DNA from: Vibrio tasmaniensis 1F-187 | GTDB taxonomy: Bacteria > Pseudomonadota > Gammaproteobacteria > Enterobacterales > Vibrionaceae | Reading direction: 5' to 3' | Assembly (NCBI RefSeq): GCF_000272405.2 | Contig: NZ_AJZM02000098.1 | Span: 1-18,165, forward strand | DNA: 18,165 nt | Shown: piece after piece, positions 6,996-14,649 of the stretch | Layout of the letters: every line of letters begins with the position of its first letter | Numbering within the stretch: the stretch's first letter is position 1 | The notes under the pieces: model-generated | The model's input: only the letters and a program-made list of their open reading frames with translations | The model's database searches: none | What the model was told of the DNA's origin: nothing | Made by a program: the position numbers and the translations under genes

Positions 6996-7790
6996 ATGGA
7001 ACACCAACTAGGCAATAATTGGAAGCACATCGAATGGGTATTAACCGACGTCGATGACACGCTCACTTGGCAAGGCTCACTCCCTCCTGAAACCTTGATT
7101 GCGTTACAAAAGCTAAGAGACAATGGAATCAAAGTGGTCGCGGTGACTGGCGCTTGTGCGGGTTGGTGTGATCATATTGCACAACTATGGCCTGTCGATG
7201 CTGTGCTTGGAGAGAACGGCGCCTTCTTATTAGAGAAACAAGATGGTGCATTACAGCTTTCATCGGAAACACCACTAGAGCAAGTGCGCCAGAGCCAAAC
7301 CAAGCTAAAACAACAAGTTGAAGCGATCTTGGCGAGTTACCCAGATCTATCCCTAACTCTGGACCAATCTTACCGCTTGTGTGAGGTCGCGATTGATATC
7401 GGCCAAAACCGTGAACCTGTTGACCCTGAAATAGTGCAAGTGGTACTTAAAAGAATACATGCTTTAGGCGCACACGCGACGGCAAGTTCGATTCATATCA
7501 ATGCTTGGTATGGCGAGCACTCAAAGAAAAATGCAGTACATCGTTTTCTGGCTAATAAAGGCTTATCGCTTGAACAAATCCACAAGCAAGCGTGTTATGT
7601 CGGCGATTCAATGAATGATCAACAGATGTTCGAATCACTACAGCTCACCGTTGGCGTGGCTAACATTCGGCATTATTGGGATAAACTAGATCATCATCCA
7701 AACAAGGTGATGTCACAACCGGGTGGCTATGGGTTTGCAGAATTTGTGGATGCTCTTCTGACGCTTAAAACTGAGACAGCGAAAAGCTAA
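6996..7790 (+). CDS. HAD-IIB family sugar-phosphatase-like hydrolase
   Basis: This is a 264-residue haloacid-dehalogenase superfamily phosphatase of class IIB. Motif I is DVDDTLT (nucleophile Asp18, acid/base Asp20), motif II is the VTGACAGWC segment (Thr51), motif III is a Lys in HSKKNAV, and motif IV is GDSMNDQQMF. The segment WPVDAVLGENGAF is typical of the sucrose-phosphatase / mannosyl-3-phosphoglycerate-phosphatase branch. It should be a cytosolic Mg-dependent phosphatase acting on a sugar-phosphate-type substrate. The exact substrate is not readable. Its position near glgC suggests carbohydrate storage or osmolyte metabolism (inference). Only a weak GTGAG precedes the ATG. It is convergent with the phn operon and separated from it by a terminator. 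Confidence 0.85.
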   Translation: MEHQLGNNWKHIEWVLTDVDDTLTWQGSLPPETLIALQKLRDNGIKVVAVTGACAGWCDHIAQLWPVDAVLGENGAFLLEKQDGALQLSSETPLEQVRQSQTKLKQQVEAILASYPDLSLTLDQSYRLCEVAIDIGQNREPVDPEIVQVVLKRIHALGAHATASSIHINAWYGEHSKKNAVHRFLANKGLSLEQIHKQACYVGDSMNDQQMFESLQLTVGVANIRHYWDKLDHHPNKVMSQPGGYGFAEFVDALLTLKTETAKS

Positions 7791-7832
7791 CCATCCTTGT
7801 CTAAACAAGCTTTCTGCCCATTCAAACAACAT

Positions 7833-7875
7833 AAAAAAACGACCGCTAGGTAGACCGAAGTACCTAGGGTCGTTT
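7833..7875 (-). terminator. Terminator of the phn operon
   Basis: The long stem has AAACGACC (7837-7844) pairing with GGTCGTTT (7868-7875) and CTAGGTA (7846-7852) pairing with TACCTAG (7861-7867), with one bulged base and an 8-base loop. On the minus strand it is followed by a run of seven or more T (7839-7833), so it terminates the phn operon strongly. The plus-strand tail is weak. Confidence 0.88.
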
Positions 7876-7946
7876 GAGCTTCAAAATGCTAGATAAGCTC
7901 TTAACTTTGACACATCACACAAAACACGCTGCATTGCACCATATGT

Positions 7947-8750
7947 TTATATGAGTTTATTACGGATATGGATCACCACCGCTTCTGCAACGATAACCAC
8001 TGCGAAGATACTCACCAACACCATTGATACTTTCTGCCACTCAAAAAGGTTCTGCGCGTCGTTTAGCACCACGCCAATACCACCAGCGCCCACTAACCCC
8101 AATACCGCAGATTCACGTACATTGATGTCCCAACGGAACAGTACGATGGAATAGAACGCTGGCATCACTTGTGGCCAATAACCTTTCAGTAAAACGCTCA
8201 TCCACGAAGCACCAGTCGCGCGTAAAGCTTCAATAGGCCCCATGTTCACTTCAGCAATTGCTTCCGCTAACAGCTTCCCTACAAAGCCGATACTGCGAAT
8301 GGCAATCGCCATAATGCCTGCGAGAACACCGGGGCCAAACAGTGCGATGAACAGCAATGCCCAAACCAATGAGTTCACAGAACGTGAAGACACCAGAAAG
8401 AATTGAGCAATCCAGTTCAAGGCTTTATTCGGAGTGATATTTGGCGCGTTCATAAGTGCCAAAGGGATCGCAAATACCAAGGTAAACAAAGTACCTAACG
8501 TCGCGATGTGCAGTGTCTCAATCATCGCTGCGTGAATCGACTCAGGATAGAACGCGTAGTCCATTGGTACCATTCGTTCGAACATGTCAGCAAACTGGGC
8601 TGGCGCGTCATATAGAAACTCAGGAATCACTTCAACAGTTTGCCAAGACCAAACAATCGCACACACTAAGCTAAGGTAAACGGCAAATCGAGCCACGCGT
8701 TCGTTTGGTGTAAAGCGCTGCCACTCTTTATCGATAGATGCAGTTGTCAT
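7947..8750 (-). CDS. phnE: PhnE-type ABC transporter permease (second)
   Basis: This is a 267-residue inner-membrane permease of the phosphonate/phosphite ABC family. About six hydrophobic segments are visible, starting with FAVYLSLVCAIVWSW near residue 22. The cytoplasmic EAA coupling loop reads EALRATGASWMSVLLKGYWP, followed by LGLVGAGGIGVVL, both typical of PhnE. The ATG overlaps the stop of the first phnE by one base (TAATG), so translation is probably coupled. It is last in phnD-phnC-phnE-phnE and followed by the operon terminator. The two permeases differ in sequence and probably form a heterodimer. The substrate could be a phosphonate, phosphite or an organophosphate. No C-P lyase or phosphonatase gene is present in the window. 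Confidence 0.92.
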   Translation of the reverse strand: MTTASIDKEWQRFTPNERVARFAVYLSLVCAIVWSWQTVEVIPEFLYDAPAQFADMFERMVPMDYAFYPESIHAAMIETLHIATLGTLFTLVFAIPLALMNAPNITPNKALNWIAQFFLVSSRSVNSLVWALLFIALFGPGVLAGIMAIAIRSIGFVGKLLAEAIAEVNMGPIEALRATGASWMSVLLKGYWPQVMPAFYSIVLFRWDINVRESAVLGLVGAGGIGVVLNDAQNLFEWQKVSMVLVSIFAVVIVAEAVVIHIRNKLI

Positions 8751-9574
8751 TAGAAGATTCTCCTAACAATGTTGGAAAGAAATTCACCCACAAGAATCAA
8801 TGCGATAATGGTGATCAAAATAGCGGCAACGAAGTCGTAATCAAAACGTTGGAATGCTGAGAAAAGCGTACCGCCAAGACCACCCGCACCCACGATGCCA
8901 ACCATGGTTGAGTTTCGTAAGTTTGAGTCCAATTGGTAGCTAGCAAAGCCAATGAAACGAGTAAATACCTGTGGCATAACCGCGTACAGAATGACGCTGA
9001 CAAAGCTCGCCCCCGTTGCTTTAATCGCTTCAACCGGTTTAAAAGAGATCTCTTCAATGGCTTCAGCGAAAAGCTTGGCAATAAAACCAATCGATGCGAA
9101 GACCAAAGTCAGGATCCCAGCAAGGGCACCGAAACCCACCGCTTTCACAAATAGAATGGCAATGATCACTGGGTGGAAAGAGCGACACAGTGCGATGAAG
9201 CCACGAATAGGTGTCGATACAATCGAAGGCATCATGTTTCGTGCGGCAAGTAAGCCAAGAAACAGTGAAATGATGATCCCGAAGAAGCTCGAAATGATCG
9301 CTATCTGTAAGCTCTCCGCTAAGCCACTTAGCAGTAGATTAGTACGCGAGAAATCTGGCGGGAACATTCTTGATAGTAACCGCTCACTTTCACCAAAACC
9401 GATGATCAAACGATCAAAGGTCAGCCCTAACGTCGAGAAACTGTAAAACAGATAAGCAACTATCGCAGCGATAATGGCTCGGTTAGTCCATGAGGTTTTG
9501 AACGGGTTTTCATGCTTCGCTGGCGATGTGCTTGATGAAACGCTTGGCGACGAGTTTGGGTTTAATCCAGCCAT
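8750..9574 (-). CDS. phnE: PhnE-type ABC transporter permease (first)
   Basis: This 274-residue inner-membrane permease is the partner of the permease at 7947-8750. A Ser/Pro-rich cytoplasmic N-terminus (about 24 residues) precedes several membrane segments. The EAA loop reads [20 protein letters not shown] and is followed by [15 protein letters not shown]. Its start overlaps the end of phnC by 13 bases with GGGGTGAG just upstream of the ATG, and its stop overlaps the next gene's ATG, so the three genes form a tightly coupled unit. The length is normal for PhnE. Confidence 0.92.
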   Translation of the reverse strand: MAGLNPNSSPSVSSSTSPAKHENPFKTSWTNRAIIAAIVAYLFYSFSTLGLTFDRLIIGFGESERLLSRMFPPDFSRTNLLLSGLAESLQIAIISSFFGIIISLFLGLLAARNMMPSIVSTPIRGFIALCRSFHPVIIAILFVKAVGFGALAGILTLVFASIGFIAKLFAEAIEEISFKPVEAIKATGASFVSVILYAVMPQVFTRFIGFASYQLDSNLRNSTMVGIVGAGGLGGTLFSAFQRFDYDFVAAILITIIALILVGEFLSNIVRRIF

Positions 9575-10332
9575 GACTCACCCCCATAAATGATTTTTAG
9601 GTCTTCTTCTGAAATACCTTCAGGGCTGCCATCGTAATGCACCTTGCCATTACACATGCCGATGATGCGCTTGGCATAACGCTTGGCTAAGTTCACATCG
9701 TGGATGTTAACCAACACGGGAATGTTTTTCTGTTCTGCGAATGTCTCCATCAACTCCATGATCTCAACCGCTGTTTTCGGGTCGAGTGATGACGTCGGTT
9801 CATCCGCCAATAAGATATATGGGTCTTGCATAACGGCGCGAGCGATACCGACACGCTGTCTTTGGCCGCCCGATAAACTGTCGGCACGTTGGTTAGCAAA
9901 GTCTTGCAGGCCAACAAATTCAAGTAACTCGAACGCTTTGGCGAGGTCTTGCGCAGAGTAGTTACGACGCCATGCATTCCAAGCGGTCATGTAACCCAAA
10001 CGGCCACTCAACACGTTCTCGATAACCGTTAAACGTTCCACGAGGTTATATTCTTGAAACACCATACCGATATGTCGACGCTGTTTACGTAGCGCTTGGC
10101 CTTTTAGTTGAGTCAGGTCTGCGCCATCAAATATGATCTCACCTTGGCTTGGATCGTTGAGTCGGTTGATACAGCGCAGAAGCGTACTTTTACCGGTACC
10201 AGATGGACCAATGATCGCGATGATACCTGGCTCATCGATATCAATATTAATGCCTTTAAGGATTGGCTTGCCCGCCACGTATTCGTGGAAAAGGTTGTTT
10301 ATCTTTATTCCTTCATAGCTTGCTACGGCCAT
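9562..10332 (-). CDS. phnC: PhnC-type ABC transporter ATP-binding protein
   Basis: This 256-residue ATPase powers the PhnD-PhnE-PhnE importer. Walker A (GPSGTGKST) is at residues 42-50, the Q-loop Gln at 93 (VFQEYNL), the ABC signature LSGGQ at 153-157, Walker B ILLADE with Asp177/Glu178, and the switch His in [15 protein letters not shown]. The [14 protein letters not shown] insertion after the Q-loop is typical of PhnC. The start at 10332 has AAGGAAA 6 bases upstream. It is separated from phnD by 128 bp holding two hairpins, and overlaps phnE by 13 bases. It should be cytosolic and membrane-associated. Confidence 0.94.
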   Translation of the reverse strand: MAVASYEGIKINNLFHEYVAGKPILKGINIDIDEPGIIAIIGPSGTGKSTLLRCINRLNDPSQGEIIFDGADLTQLKGQALRKQRRHIGMVFQEYNLVERLTVIENVLSGRLGYMTAWNAWRRNYSAQDLAKAFELLEFVGLQDFANQRADSLSGGQRQRVGIARAVMQDPYILLADEPTSSLDPKTAVEIMELMETFAEQKNIPVLVNIHDVNLAKRYAKRIIGMCNGKVHYDGSPEGISEEDLKIIYGGESWLD

Positions 10333-10362
10333 ACTGCATTTCCTTGTGCGAATTTTAGAATG

Positions 10363-10391
10363 ATCTATGCCCTACCCGCGAGGGCATAGAT
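10363..10391 (-). other. Strong intergenic hairpin between phnD and phnC
   Basis: ATCTATGCCCT (10363-10373) and AGGGCATAGAT (10381-10391) form a perfect 11-bp stem with a 7-base loop. There is no U-run afterwards on the minus strand, so it is not a normal terminator. Such hairpins after a binding-protein gene usually stabilise that part of the mRNA and raise binding protein over ATPase and permease (known for other ABC operons; inferred here). Confidence 0.6.
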
Positions 10392-10419
10392 ATTTAGTTG
10401 AAGTAGGTGTTTTTAAAGA

Positions 10420-10442
10420 ACTAAGTCTTTCGAAAACTTAGT
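10420..10442 (-). other. Second hairpin after phnD (possible attenuator)
   Basis: ACTAAGT (10420-10426) and ACTTAGT (10436-10442) enclose CTTTCGAAA, which can itself pair. On the minus strand TTCTTTAAAAAC follows, a weak U-tract. It starts 19 bases after the phnD stop. Together with the stem at 10363-10391 it could reduce read-through into phnC. Confidence 0.45.
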
Positions 10443-10460
10443 CTTCAAATAGAAAAAGAA

Positions 10461-11501
10461 CTAGCCGTTGTTTGCTTGTTTTGCTAGCTCAGCGGCTTTT
10501 TTCTTCGCGCGTTTAGCCGCATCTTTTTCAGCTAACTTCTTAAGGCCAGTTTTGGTGTAAGCCGTACCTGTCGCATGAGCGATATCACGAATTACATCCC
10601 ACTCTTCTTTGTAGCTGATTGGCGAGAAACGGTCGGCACCTTTAAACGATGCGCTCATTTCTGGTGTAAAGCGGTAGCTAAAGAAAGCCTCGTTGATCTT
10701 CTCAACCAGCTCTGGTTTTAGGTTATAAGCATAGCCAAACGCAGACGTTGGGAAGCGTGGGCTACGGTAGATGATCTTCAGTTCAGAATCGTCAACACGA
10801 CCTGCTGCTACCATACGATCGTACACGTCCGATGCCACAGGTGCTGCGTCATAATCTCCATTGAAGACGCCTAGAATCGATTGGTCATGCTTACCTGAGT
10901 AAAGCACTTTGTAATCTTCATCTGGCACTAGGCCTTTCGCAGGGAATAACGCACGAGGAGCGAGGTTGCCAGAGTTGGAAGATGCAGAAGTGTGTGCAAC
11001 CTTTTTGCCTTTCAGATCAGACATTTTGTTAATGCCGCTGTCTTTACGAACAATCGTGATTAGGTTGTAGCCTTGGAAGCCAGACTCATCGCCCTTCACC
11101 GCAATTGGAACGTAACCTGCTAAATTAACTGCGTAGCCTGTTGGGCCCGTAGAGAAACCTGCAACATGCAGTCGACCAGAACGCATCGCTTCTACTTGTG
11201 CAGAGTTTGAGTGCACCGTGTAGTAAATCACTCGCTTACCTGTAATTTTACTTAGGTGCGCTTGGAAGTCGGCAAATGCATCTTTGTATAACGCAGGATC
11301 TTCTACCGGAGTGTAAGTAAACACAAGCGTACTTGGATCGTTCCACTCATCTGGATTCTTTGGTGAATCGGCGACCAAATCTTGGTTTTCATCACAGTAT
11401 CGATCGTCTAACACACCACGGCTAGAGCAGTCGCTTGCCATAGCCATTGAAGGAAGTAGTAATGAGCTAGCGATTAACAGTCCTTTAACACTGATTTTCA
11501 T
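10461..11501 (-). CDS. phnD: PhnD-type phosphonate/phosphite ABC substrate-binding protein
   Basis: This is a 346-residue periplasmic binding protein of the phosphate/phosphite/phosphonate family. A signal peptide (MKISVKGLLIASSLLLPSMAMA, cleavage after about 22) is followed by a short Cys-bounded segment CSSRGVLDDRYC and DENQDLVADSP, an acidic repeat-like element seen in some marine PhnD proteins. The type-2 binding-protein core starts at LVFTYTPVEDP, with GFSTGPTGY, AHTSASSNSGNLAPR and APVASDVYDRM. The C-terminus is Lys/Ala-rich (about 25 residues). The start at 11501 is chosen over TTG 11507 because AAGG lies 7 bases upstream and the signal peptide begins there. A sigma54-type promoter and two regulator boxes lie upstream. 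The ligand is not certain: phosphonate, phosphite or a phosphomonoester. Confidence 0.92.
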   Translation of the reverse strand: MKISVKGLLIASSLLLPSMAMASDCSSRGVLDDRYCDENQDLVADSPKNPDEWNDPSTLVFTYTPVEDPALYKDAFADFQAHLSKITGKRVIYYTVHSNSAQVEAMRSGRLHVAGFSTGPTGYAVNLAGYVPIAVKGDESGFQGYNLITIVRKDSGINKMSDLKGKKVAHTSASSNSGNLAPRALFPAKGLVPDEDYKVLYSGKHDQSILGVFNGDYDAAPVASDVYDRMVAAGRVDDSELKIIYRSPRFPTSAFGYAYNLKPELVEKINEAFFSYRFTPEMSASFKGADRFSPISYKEEWDVIRDIAHATGTAYTKTGLKKLAEKDAAKRAKKKAAELAKQANNG

Positions 11502-11546
11502 ATTCAAACCTTACTTTTACTTATTGTTGAAAGTCACCTTCGTTAT

Positions 11547-11562
11547 TGCAGCCTTTGTGCCA
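11547..11562 (-). promoter_or_regulatory. Sigma54-type -24/-12 promoter of phnD operon
   Basis: On the minus strand TGGCACAAAGGCTGCA has the invariant GG-N10-GC and a perfect TGGCAC -24 half; the -12 half is CTGC against the consensus TTGC. Transcription would start near 11535, leaving a leader of about 35 bases before the ATG at 11501. Confidence 0.8.
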
Positions 11563-11622
11563 CTTTTTTATACCTGTAATTTCAGTAACTTAAATAAAAC
11601 CCCACACTTTCAAATTACTTTT

Positions 11623-11638
11623 GAGTCATAAGTGTCCA
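11623..11638. promoter_or_regulatory. Upstream activator box 1 of phnD
   Basis: GAGTCATAAGTGTCCA shares GTCAT-N3-TGTC with the boxes at 11657-11672 and 13251-13266. Its centre is 76 bp from the centre of the sigma54 element, within the normal enhancer distance for NtrC-family activators. Assignment to the regulator at 13297-14649 is inference. Confidence 0.55.
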
Positions 11639-11656
11639 ACTAAAAACTCATCATTT

Positions 11657-11672
11657 GGGTCATTTATGTCCC
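11657..11672. promoter_or_regulatory. Upstream activator box 2 of phnD
   Basis: GGGTCATTTATGTCCC is a near-perfect palindrome (arms GGGTCAT and ATGTCCC, one mismatch), as expected for a dimeric Fis-type DNA-binding domain. It lies 34 bp from box 1 and 110 bp from the sigma54 element. Confidence 0.6.
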
Positions 11673-11687
11673 ACCAATTTCGGTGGT

Positions 11688-11710
11688 AAAAAAGAGCCCG
11701 AAGGCCCTTT
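11688..11710 (-). terminator. Rho-independent terminator of the phosphodiesterase gene
   Basis: On the minus strand AAAGGGCC-TTCG-GGCTCTTT forms an 8-bp stem with one G-U pair and a TTCG tetraloop, and runs into six T. It lies about 90 bases after the phosphodiesterase stop and 16 bases before activator box 2, so it insulates the phn promoter from the upstream gene. Confidence 0.85.
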
Positions 11711-11800
11711 GGTTCACTGCTTTTTCTCTTATTATTCTTTGGCTAAGCGCTCTCTATACAAACGCTATAATTATCGATGTAACAGCGCGCTCTGAATCGC

Positions 11801-13021
11801 CTAAGCGTCGCTGTCCATACAGTTAGCGTAGTAAGTTACCGTTGCTGGCCAGTCGCTGAATACACCCATAACACCAACATCTTGCGCCAGTACATCAAGC
11901 ATTTTCATCATGTCGCCATCATTGTTGATACCATCTTTCACGCTTTGGTAATACCAACCGCCGCCTTGCGTTAGCGGGCCTGAACGTTCCAGTGTCCATG
12001 CAATAATCTCAAGATCAGCATCTTTTGCCAGTTTCGCGTAGTTAGACGCAACCAATTCGTTGTTCTCACCTAGCTCAACCAAAGCAAACAGAGGTGGCGC
12101 GATGATATTCACACCCGCATCGTGCAGTTCTTTCATGTTCTCCACAGACGCAACAAAGTCCGCTTGCTCATAGACACGGTCGTCAAGGTAAACGGCTTGC
12201 TTACCGAACTTAGGCGTCTCATTAACCCAGTACTTCACATCATCCAAGTTGAATGACTGTAGGTAAGTCTCTGAAGGCTCAAAACCCGCCTCTTTCAGCT
12301 CATCCACCAGCTTCTGCGCGTACATCTCTTGGCTAAAACCATTGAAAGGCATTTCTACCGCCGCCGATTTCAGCTCAGGAGTCACCTTCACGCCGTGCTC
12401 TTTAAACAATGCCGCACTTTCTGCGTGTGTCATCAGTGTGCCACTTTGGCTGTAAAGATCGGTTCTCCAACCTGGAGTCCCGTTCATGTACTCTTCAACC
12501 GTGGTGGCTTTTGGGTTCGCACCATCCATTTTACCTTTGAGCGTCTTAAACTCAGCCAGCGTGAAATCAGAAGTACGGCACTCAACCTGAGCATCTTCGC
12601 CTGTCGCTGGATTAGCTGGTGTAAACGGGGTTGAGCACTTCTTAGCGAGATCGGGATGCGCCAAAACATCGGTCGTCGTGTGCAGATCACTTTGCGAGTG
12701 ACGGCATACCAACGCCTTATCTTTGGTGAAGGTCACATCACACTCGACAACGCCTGCGCCCATTTGAATCGCCGCTAAATAAGATTCCTTAGTGTGCTCA
12801 GGAAACTGCATCGCAGCTCCGCGATGTCCAATAGAAAAATCACTACGATGAAAAGGTCCTTCACTGCAACTCAACAGCTTGGTTTTCAAAGGGCTCTCAT
12901 CCATATTGTTCACTAAAAAGAGGGGACGAGGACCTAAGTCGGCTGATTCTGCTGCGGCCCATGCCGTCATCGAGCTCACACCTAGTATCAGAGCAATCGA
13001 ACCTTTCAGTATTTGCTTCAT
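11801..13021 (-). CDS. Secreted glycerophosphodiester phosphodiesterase family protein
   Basis: This is a 406-residue GDPD-family enzyme that hydrolyses glycerophosphodiesters to glycerol-3-phosphate and an alcohol. A signal peptide ([22 protein letters not shown], cleavage near 22) places it in the periplasm. Catalytic residues are visible: His66-Arg67 in FSIGHRGAA, Glu93 and Asp95 in [11 protein letters not shown], and His108 in VCRHSQ. Later TIM-barrel motifs are [12 protein letters not shown] and IIAWTLER. The start at 13021 has AAGGAGA 8 bases upstream; a TTG start at 13042 would overlap this ribosome site. It is somewhat longer than E. coli GlpQ (about 358). It is monocistronic, with a sigma54-type promoter and activator box matching those of the phn operon, so it probably supplies or accompanies the substrate of that importer. 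Confidence 0.92.
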   Translation of the reverse strand: MKQILKGSIALILGVSSMTAWAAAESADLGPRPLFLVNNMDESPLKTKLLSCSEGPFHRSDFSIGHRGAAMQFPEHTKESYLAAIQMGAGVVECDVTFTKDKALVCRHSQSDLHTTTDVLAHPDLAKKCSTPFTPANPATGEDAQVECRTSDFTLAEFKTLKGKMDGANPKATTVEEYMNGTPGWRTDLYSQSGTLMTHAESAALFKEHGVKVTPELKSAAVEMPFNGFSQEMYAQKLVDELKEAGFEPSETYLQSFNLDDVKYWVNETPKFGKQAVYLDDRVYEQADFVASVENMKELHDAGVNIIAPPLFALVELGENNELVASNYAKLAKDADLEIIAWTLERSGPLTQGGGWYYQSVKDGINNDGDMMKMLDVLAQDVGVMGVFSDWPATVTYYANCMDSDA

Positions 13022-13074
13022 GTTTGTATCTCCTTGCAACAAGCAATTATTTTTCTAACTTCCTTTATTCGATC

Positions 13075-13138
13075 ATTCGGTGTTGGATAGCTGTCATATA
13101 TAGATAGCTGTCATATAGATTTTGACTCAGCACCGAAT
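13075..13138. repeat. Nested repeat in the phosphodiesterase leader (Pho-box-like half-sites)
   Basis: Two identical 15-mers, GATAGCTGTCATATA (13086-13100 and 13103-13117), lie with a 17-bp period. They sit exactly inside an 11-bp inverted repeat (ATTCGGTGTTG at 13075-13085, CAGCACCGAAT at 13128-13138, one mismatch). Each 15-mer contains CTGTCAT, the PhoB half-site sequence, but the spacing is 17 rather than 11 and CTGTCAT lies on the strand opposite the gene. The structure is between the sigma54 promoter and the start codon. Confidence 0.5.
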
Positions 13139-13172
13139 AACCTCATGTGAACGTATGCCACAATGTAGTGAT

Positions 13173-13188
13173 TGCACGCATTGTGCCA
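13173..13188 (-). promoter_or_regulatory. Sigma54-type -24/-12 promoter of the phosphodiesterase gene
   Basis: On the minus strand TGGCACAATGCGTGCA has the invariant GG-N10-GC and a perfect TGGCAC half; the -12 half is GTGC against TTGC. Transcription would begin near 13161, leaving a long leader of about 140 bases that contains the nested repeat. Confidence 0.78.
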
Positions 13189-13250
13189 AATGTTAAAGCC
13201 CTTTTATTACAATTACTTGAAACGGTTAACCATTCGACTAAAAGTTAAAT

Positions 13251-13266
13251 GGGTCATTGTTGTCTT
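13251..13266. promoter_or_regulatory. Upstream activator box of the phosphodiesterase gene
   Basis: GGGTCATTGTTGTCTT matches GGGTCAT-N3-TGTCCC except for its last two bases. Its centre is 78 bp from the sigma54 element, almost the same as box 1 of phnD (76 bp). It lies 31 bases past the end of the regulator gene. Confidence 0.55.
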
Positions 13267-13296
13267 GTGCTTTTATTAAGCGAATGAATGAACCAG

Positions 13297-14649
13297 TTAG
13301 GCCTTGAAGCTCTCTTTATCCAATTGGTGTTTCTTCATTTTTCGATAAAGCGTTTTACGTGGCAGGTTCAGCTTGCTTGAGACCTCATTGATGTTGCCCG
13401 CGCTCTCTATCAACGCTTCGGTCAGTACATTTCGTTCGTACTGCTCCATCTGTTTTTCAAAGGCGAAATCTTCTCCGGACGACTCGCAAATCGGCGATTG
13501 AAGATCAAAGCCATCACCGACAATACCCAACACAAAACGATCAGCGACATTACGCAGCTCACGCACGTTACCCGGCCATTCGTGTCGACATAGCTGCTGT
13601 ATTTGTTCAGGGTAAATCGTTGACGGACGCGTCTTGTATTTATGACTCGCTTGAATCACAAAATGGCGGAATAACACCTGAATGTCTTCTTTGCGTTGAC
13701 GCAATGCGGGAAGGTTTAAGCTAGCAATATTAAGACGATAGAAGAGATCGGCTCTGAACTCCCCCGTTTCACTCAGGCTCGCGAGATCAGCTTTGCTGGC
13801 GGCTACCACCACAATATCGACCGGGATTAACTCGTTACCACCAACGCGCTCAATCATTCTTTCTTGAATGACGCGCAACAGTTTAATTTGCACCGCAATT
13901 GGCATGCTTTCGATTTCATCAAGGAACAGAGTTCCGCCATTGGCTTGTTCTATTTTTCCAATGCGCTTCTTGTTGGCACTGGTAAACGAACCCGCTTCAT
14001 GACCAAACAACTCACTTTCGATAATGCTTTCAGTCATGCCGCCACAGTTGATCGCGACAAAGGGCTTCGCCTTACGACGGCTAAATTGATGCAAGGCGCG
14101 AGCAATCACCTCTTTGCCCGTTCCTGTTTCGCCGTTGATGATGGTATCAACACCAGTATGAGACAGTGCGAGCACTTGCTTGCGTATCGTATCCATCGCT
14201 TTTGATTGGCCAATAACCACCGTTTCAATCGGTAACTCAGCTTCCTCATCGCCGCCTATAATTGCAGGGCAGTTGTGCTGAGATTGTGCCAACGCTAAAT
14301 CGAGCTTCTCTACCAACTCACTAGCATTCAGTGGTTTTTCTAAAAAGTCGAAAGCTCCTAGCTTCATTGCCTCTATCGCCATGGGAATATCGCCATGGCC
14401 ACTCATCAACAAGACAGGGACGTTAGCGGCTCTATGTTGAATGGAACTCAGCAGCGTAAGTCCATCCACCTGTGGCATTCGTACATCACACAATACAACC
14501 GACTGGTTGTTTGCTTTGAGTGATTTAAGGCCAAGGTTAGGGTCGGTAAAGGCAGTGACGCTAAACCCTTCTAGTTCTAACATTTCACTCACGGCTTCAA
14601 CGACATCGATTTCATCATCGATAAGAACTATGTGTTTTTCTGCAGTCAT
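13297..14649 (-). CDS. NtrC-family response regulator (sigma54 activator type, PgtA/DctD-like)
   Basis: This 450-residue response regulator has three domains. The receiver has acidic Asp11/12, phospho-acceptor Asp55, Ser83 and Lys105. The AAA+ domain (about 143-375) has Walker A GETGTGKE (Lys179), Walker B LFLDEIE (Asp244/Glu245) and arginine-finger region EFRADLFYRLN. A C-terminal Fis-type helix-turn-helix (NEVSSKLNLPRKTLYRKMKK) follows. The sigma54-contact loop is GSFTSA (220-225) rather than GAFTGA, with the flanking SELFGHE and KKRIGKIE intact, so sigma54 contact may be altered. Its ATG overlaps the kinase stop (ATGA). Nearby targets are likely the two promoters with GGGTCAT-N3-TGTCCC boxes. 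It resembles the phosphoglycerate-transport regulator PgtA, but no pgtP-like transporter is nearby. Confidence 0.9.
   Translation of the reverse strand: MTAEKHIVLIDDEIDVVEAVSEMLELEGFSVTAFTDPNLGLKSLKANNQSVVLCDVRMPQVDGLTLLSSIQHRAANVPVLLMSGHGDIPMAIEAMKLGAFDFLEKPLNASELVEKLDLALAQSQHNCPAIIGGDEEAELPIETVVIGQSKAMDTIRKQVLALSHTGVDTIINGETGTGKEVIARALHQFSRRKAKPFVAINCGGMTESIIESELFGHEAGSFTSANKKRIGKIEQANGGTLFLDEIESMPIAVQIKLLRVIQERMIERVGGNELIPVDIVVVAASKADLASLSETGEFRADLFYRLNIASLNLPALRQRKEDIQVLFRHFVIQASHKYKTRPSTIYPEQIQQLCRHEWPGNVRELRNVADRFVLGIVGDGFDLQSPICESSGEDFAFEKQMEQYERNVLTEALIESAGNINEVSSKLNLPRKTLYRKMKKHQLDKESFKA

Noticed and set aside
8815..9446. Antisense open frames across the phnE genes
   Set aside because: They mirror the codon pattern of the permease genes, have no ribosome sites and resemble no family.
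13091..13114. Classical Pho box upstream of the phosphodiesterase gene
   Set aside because: The CTGTCAT half-sites are 17 bp apart, not 11, and lie on the strand opposite the gene; reported only as Pho-box-like.
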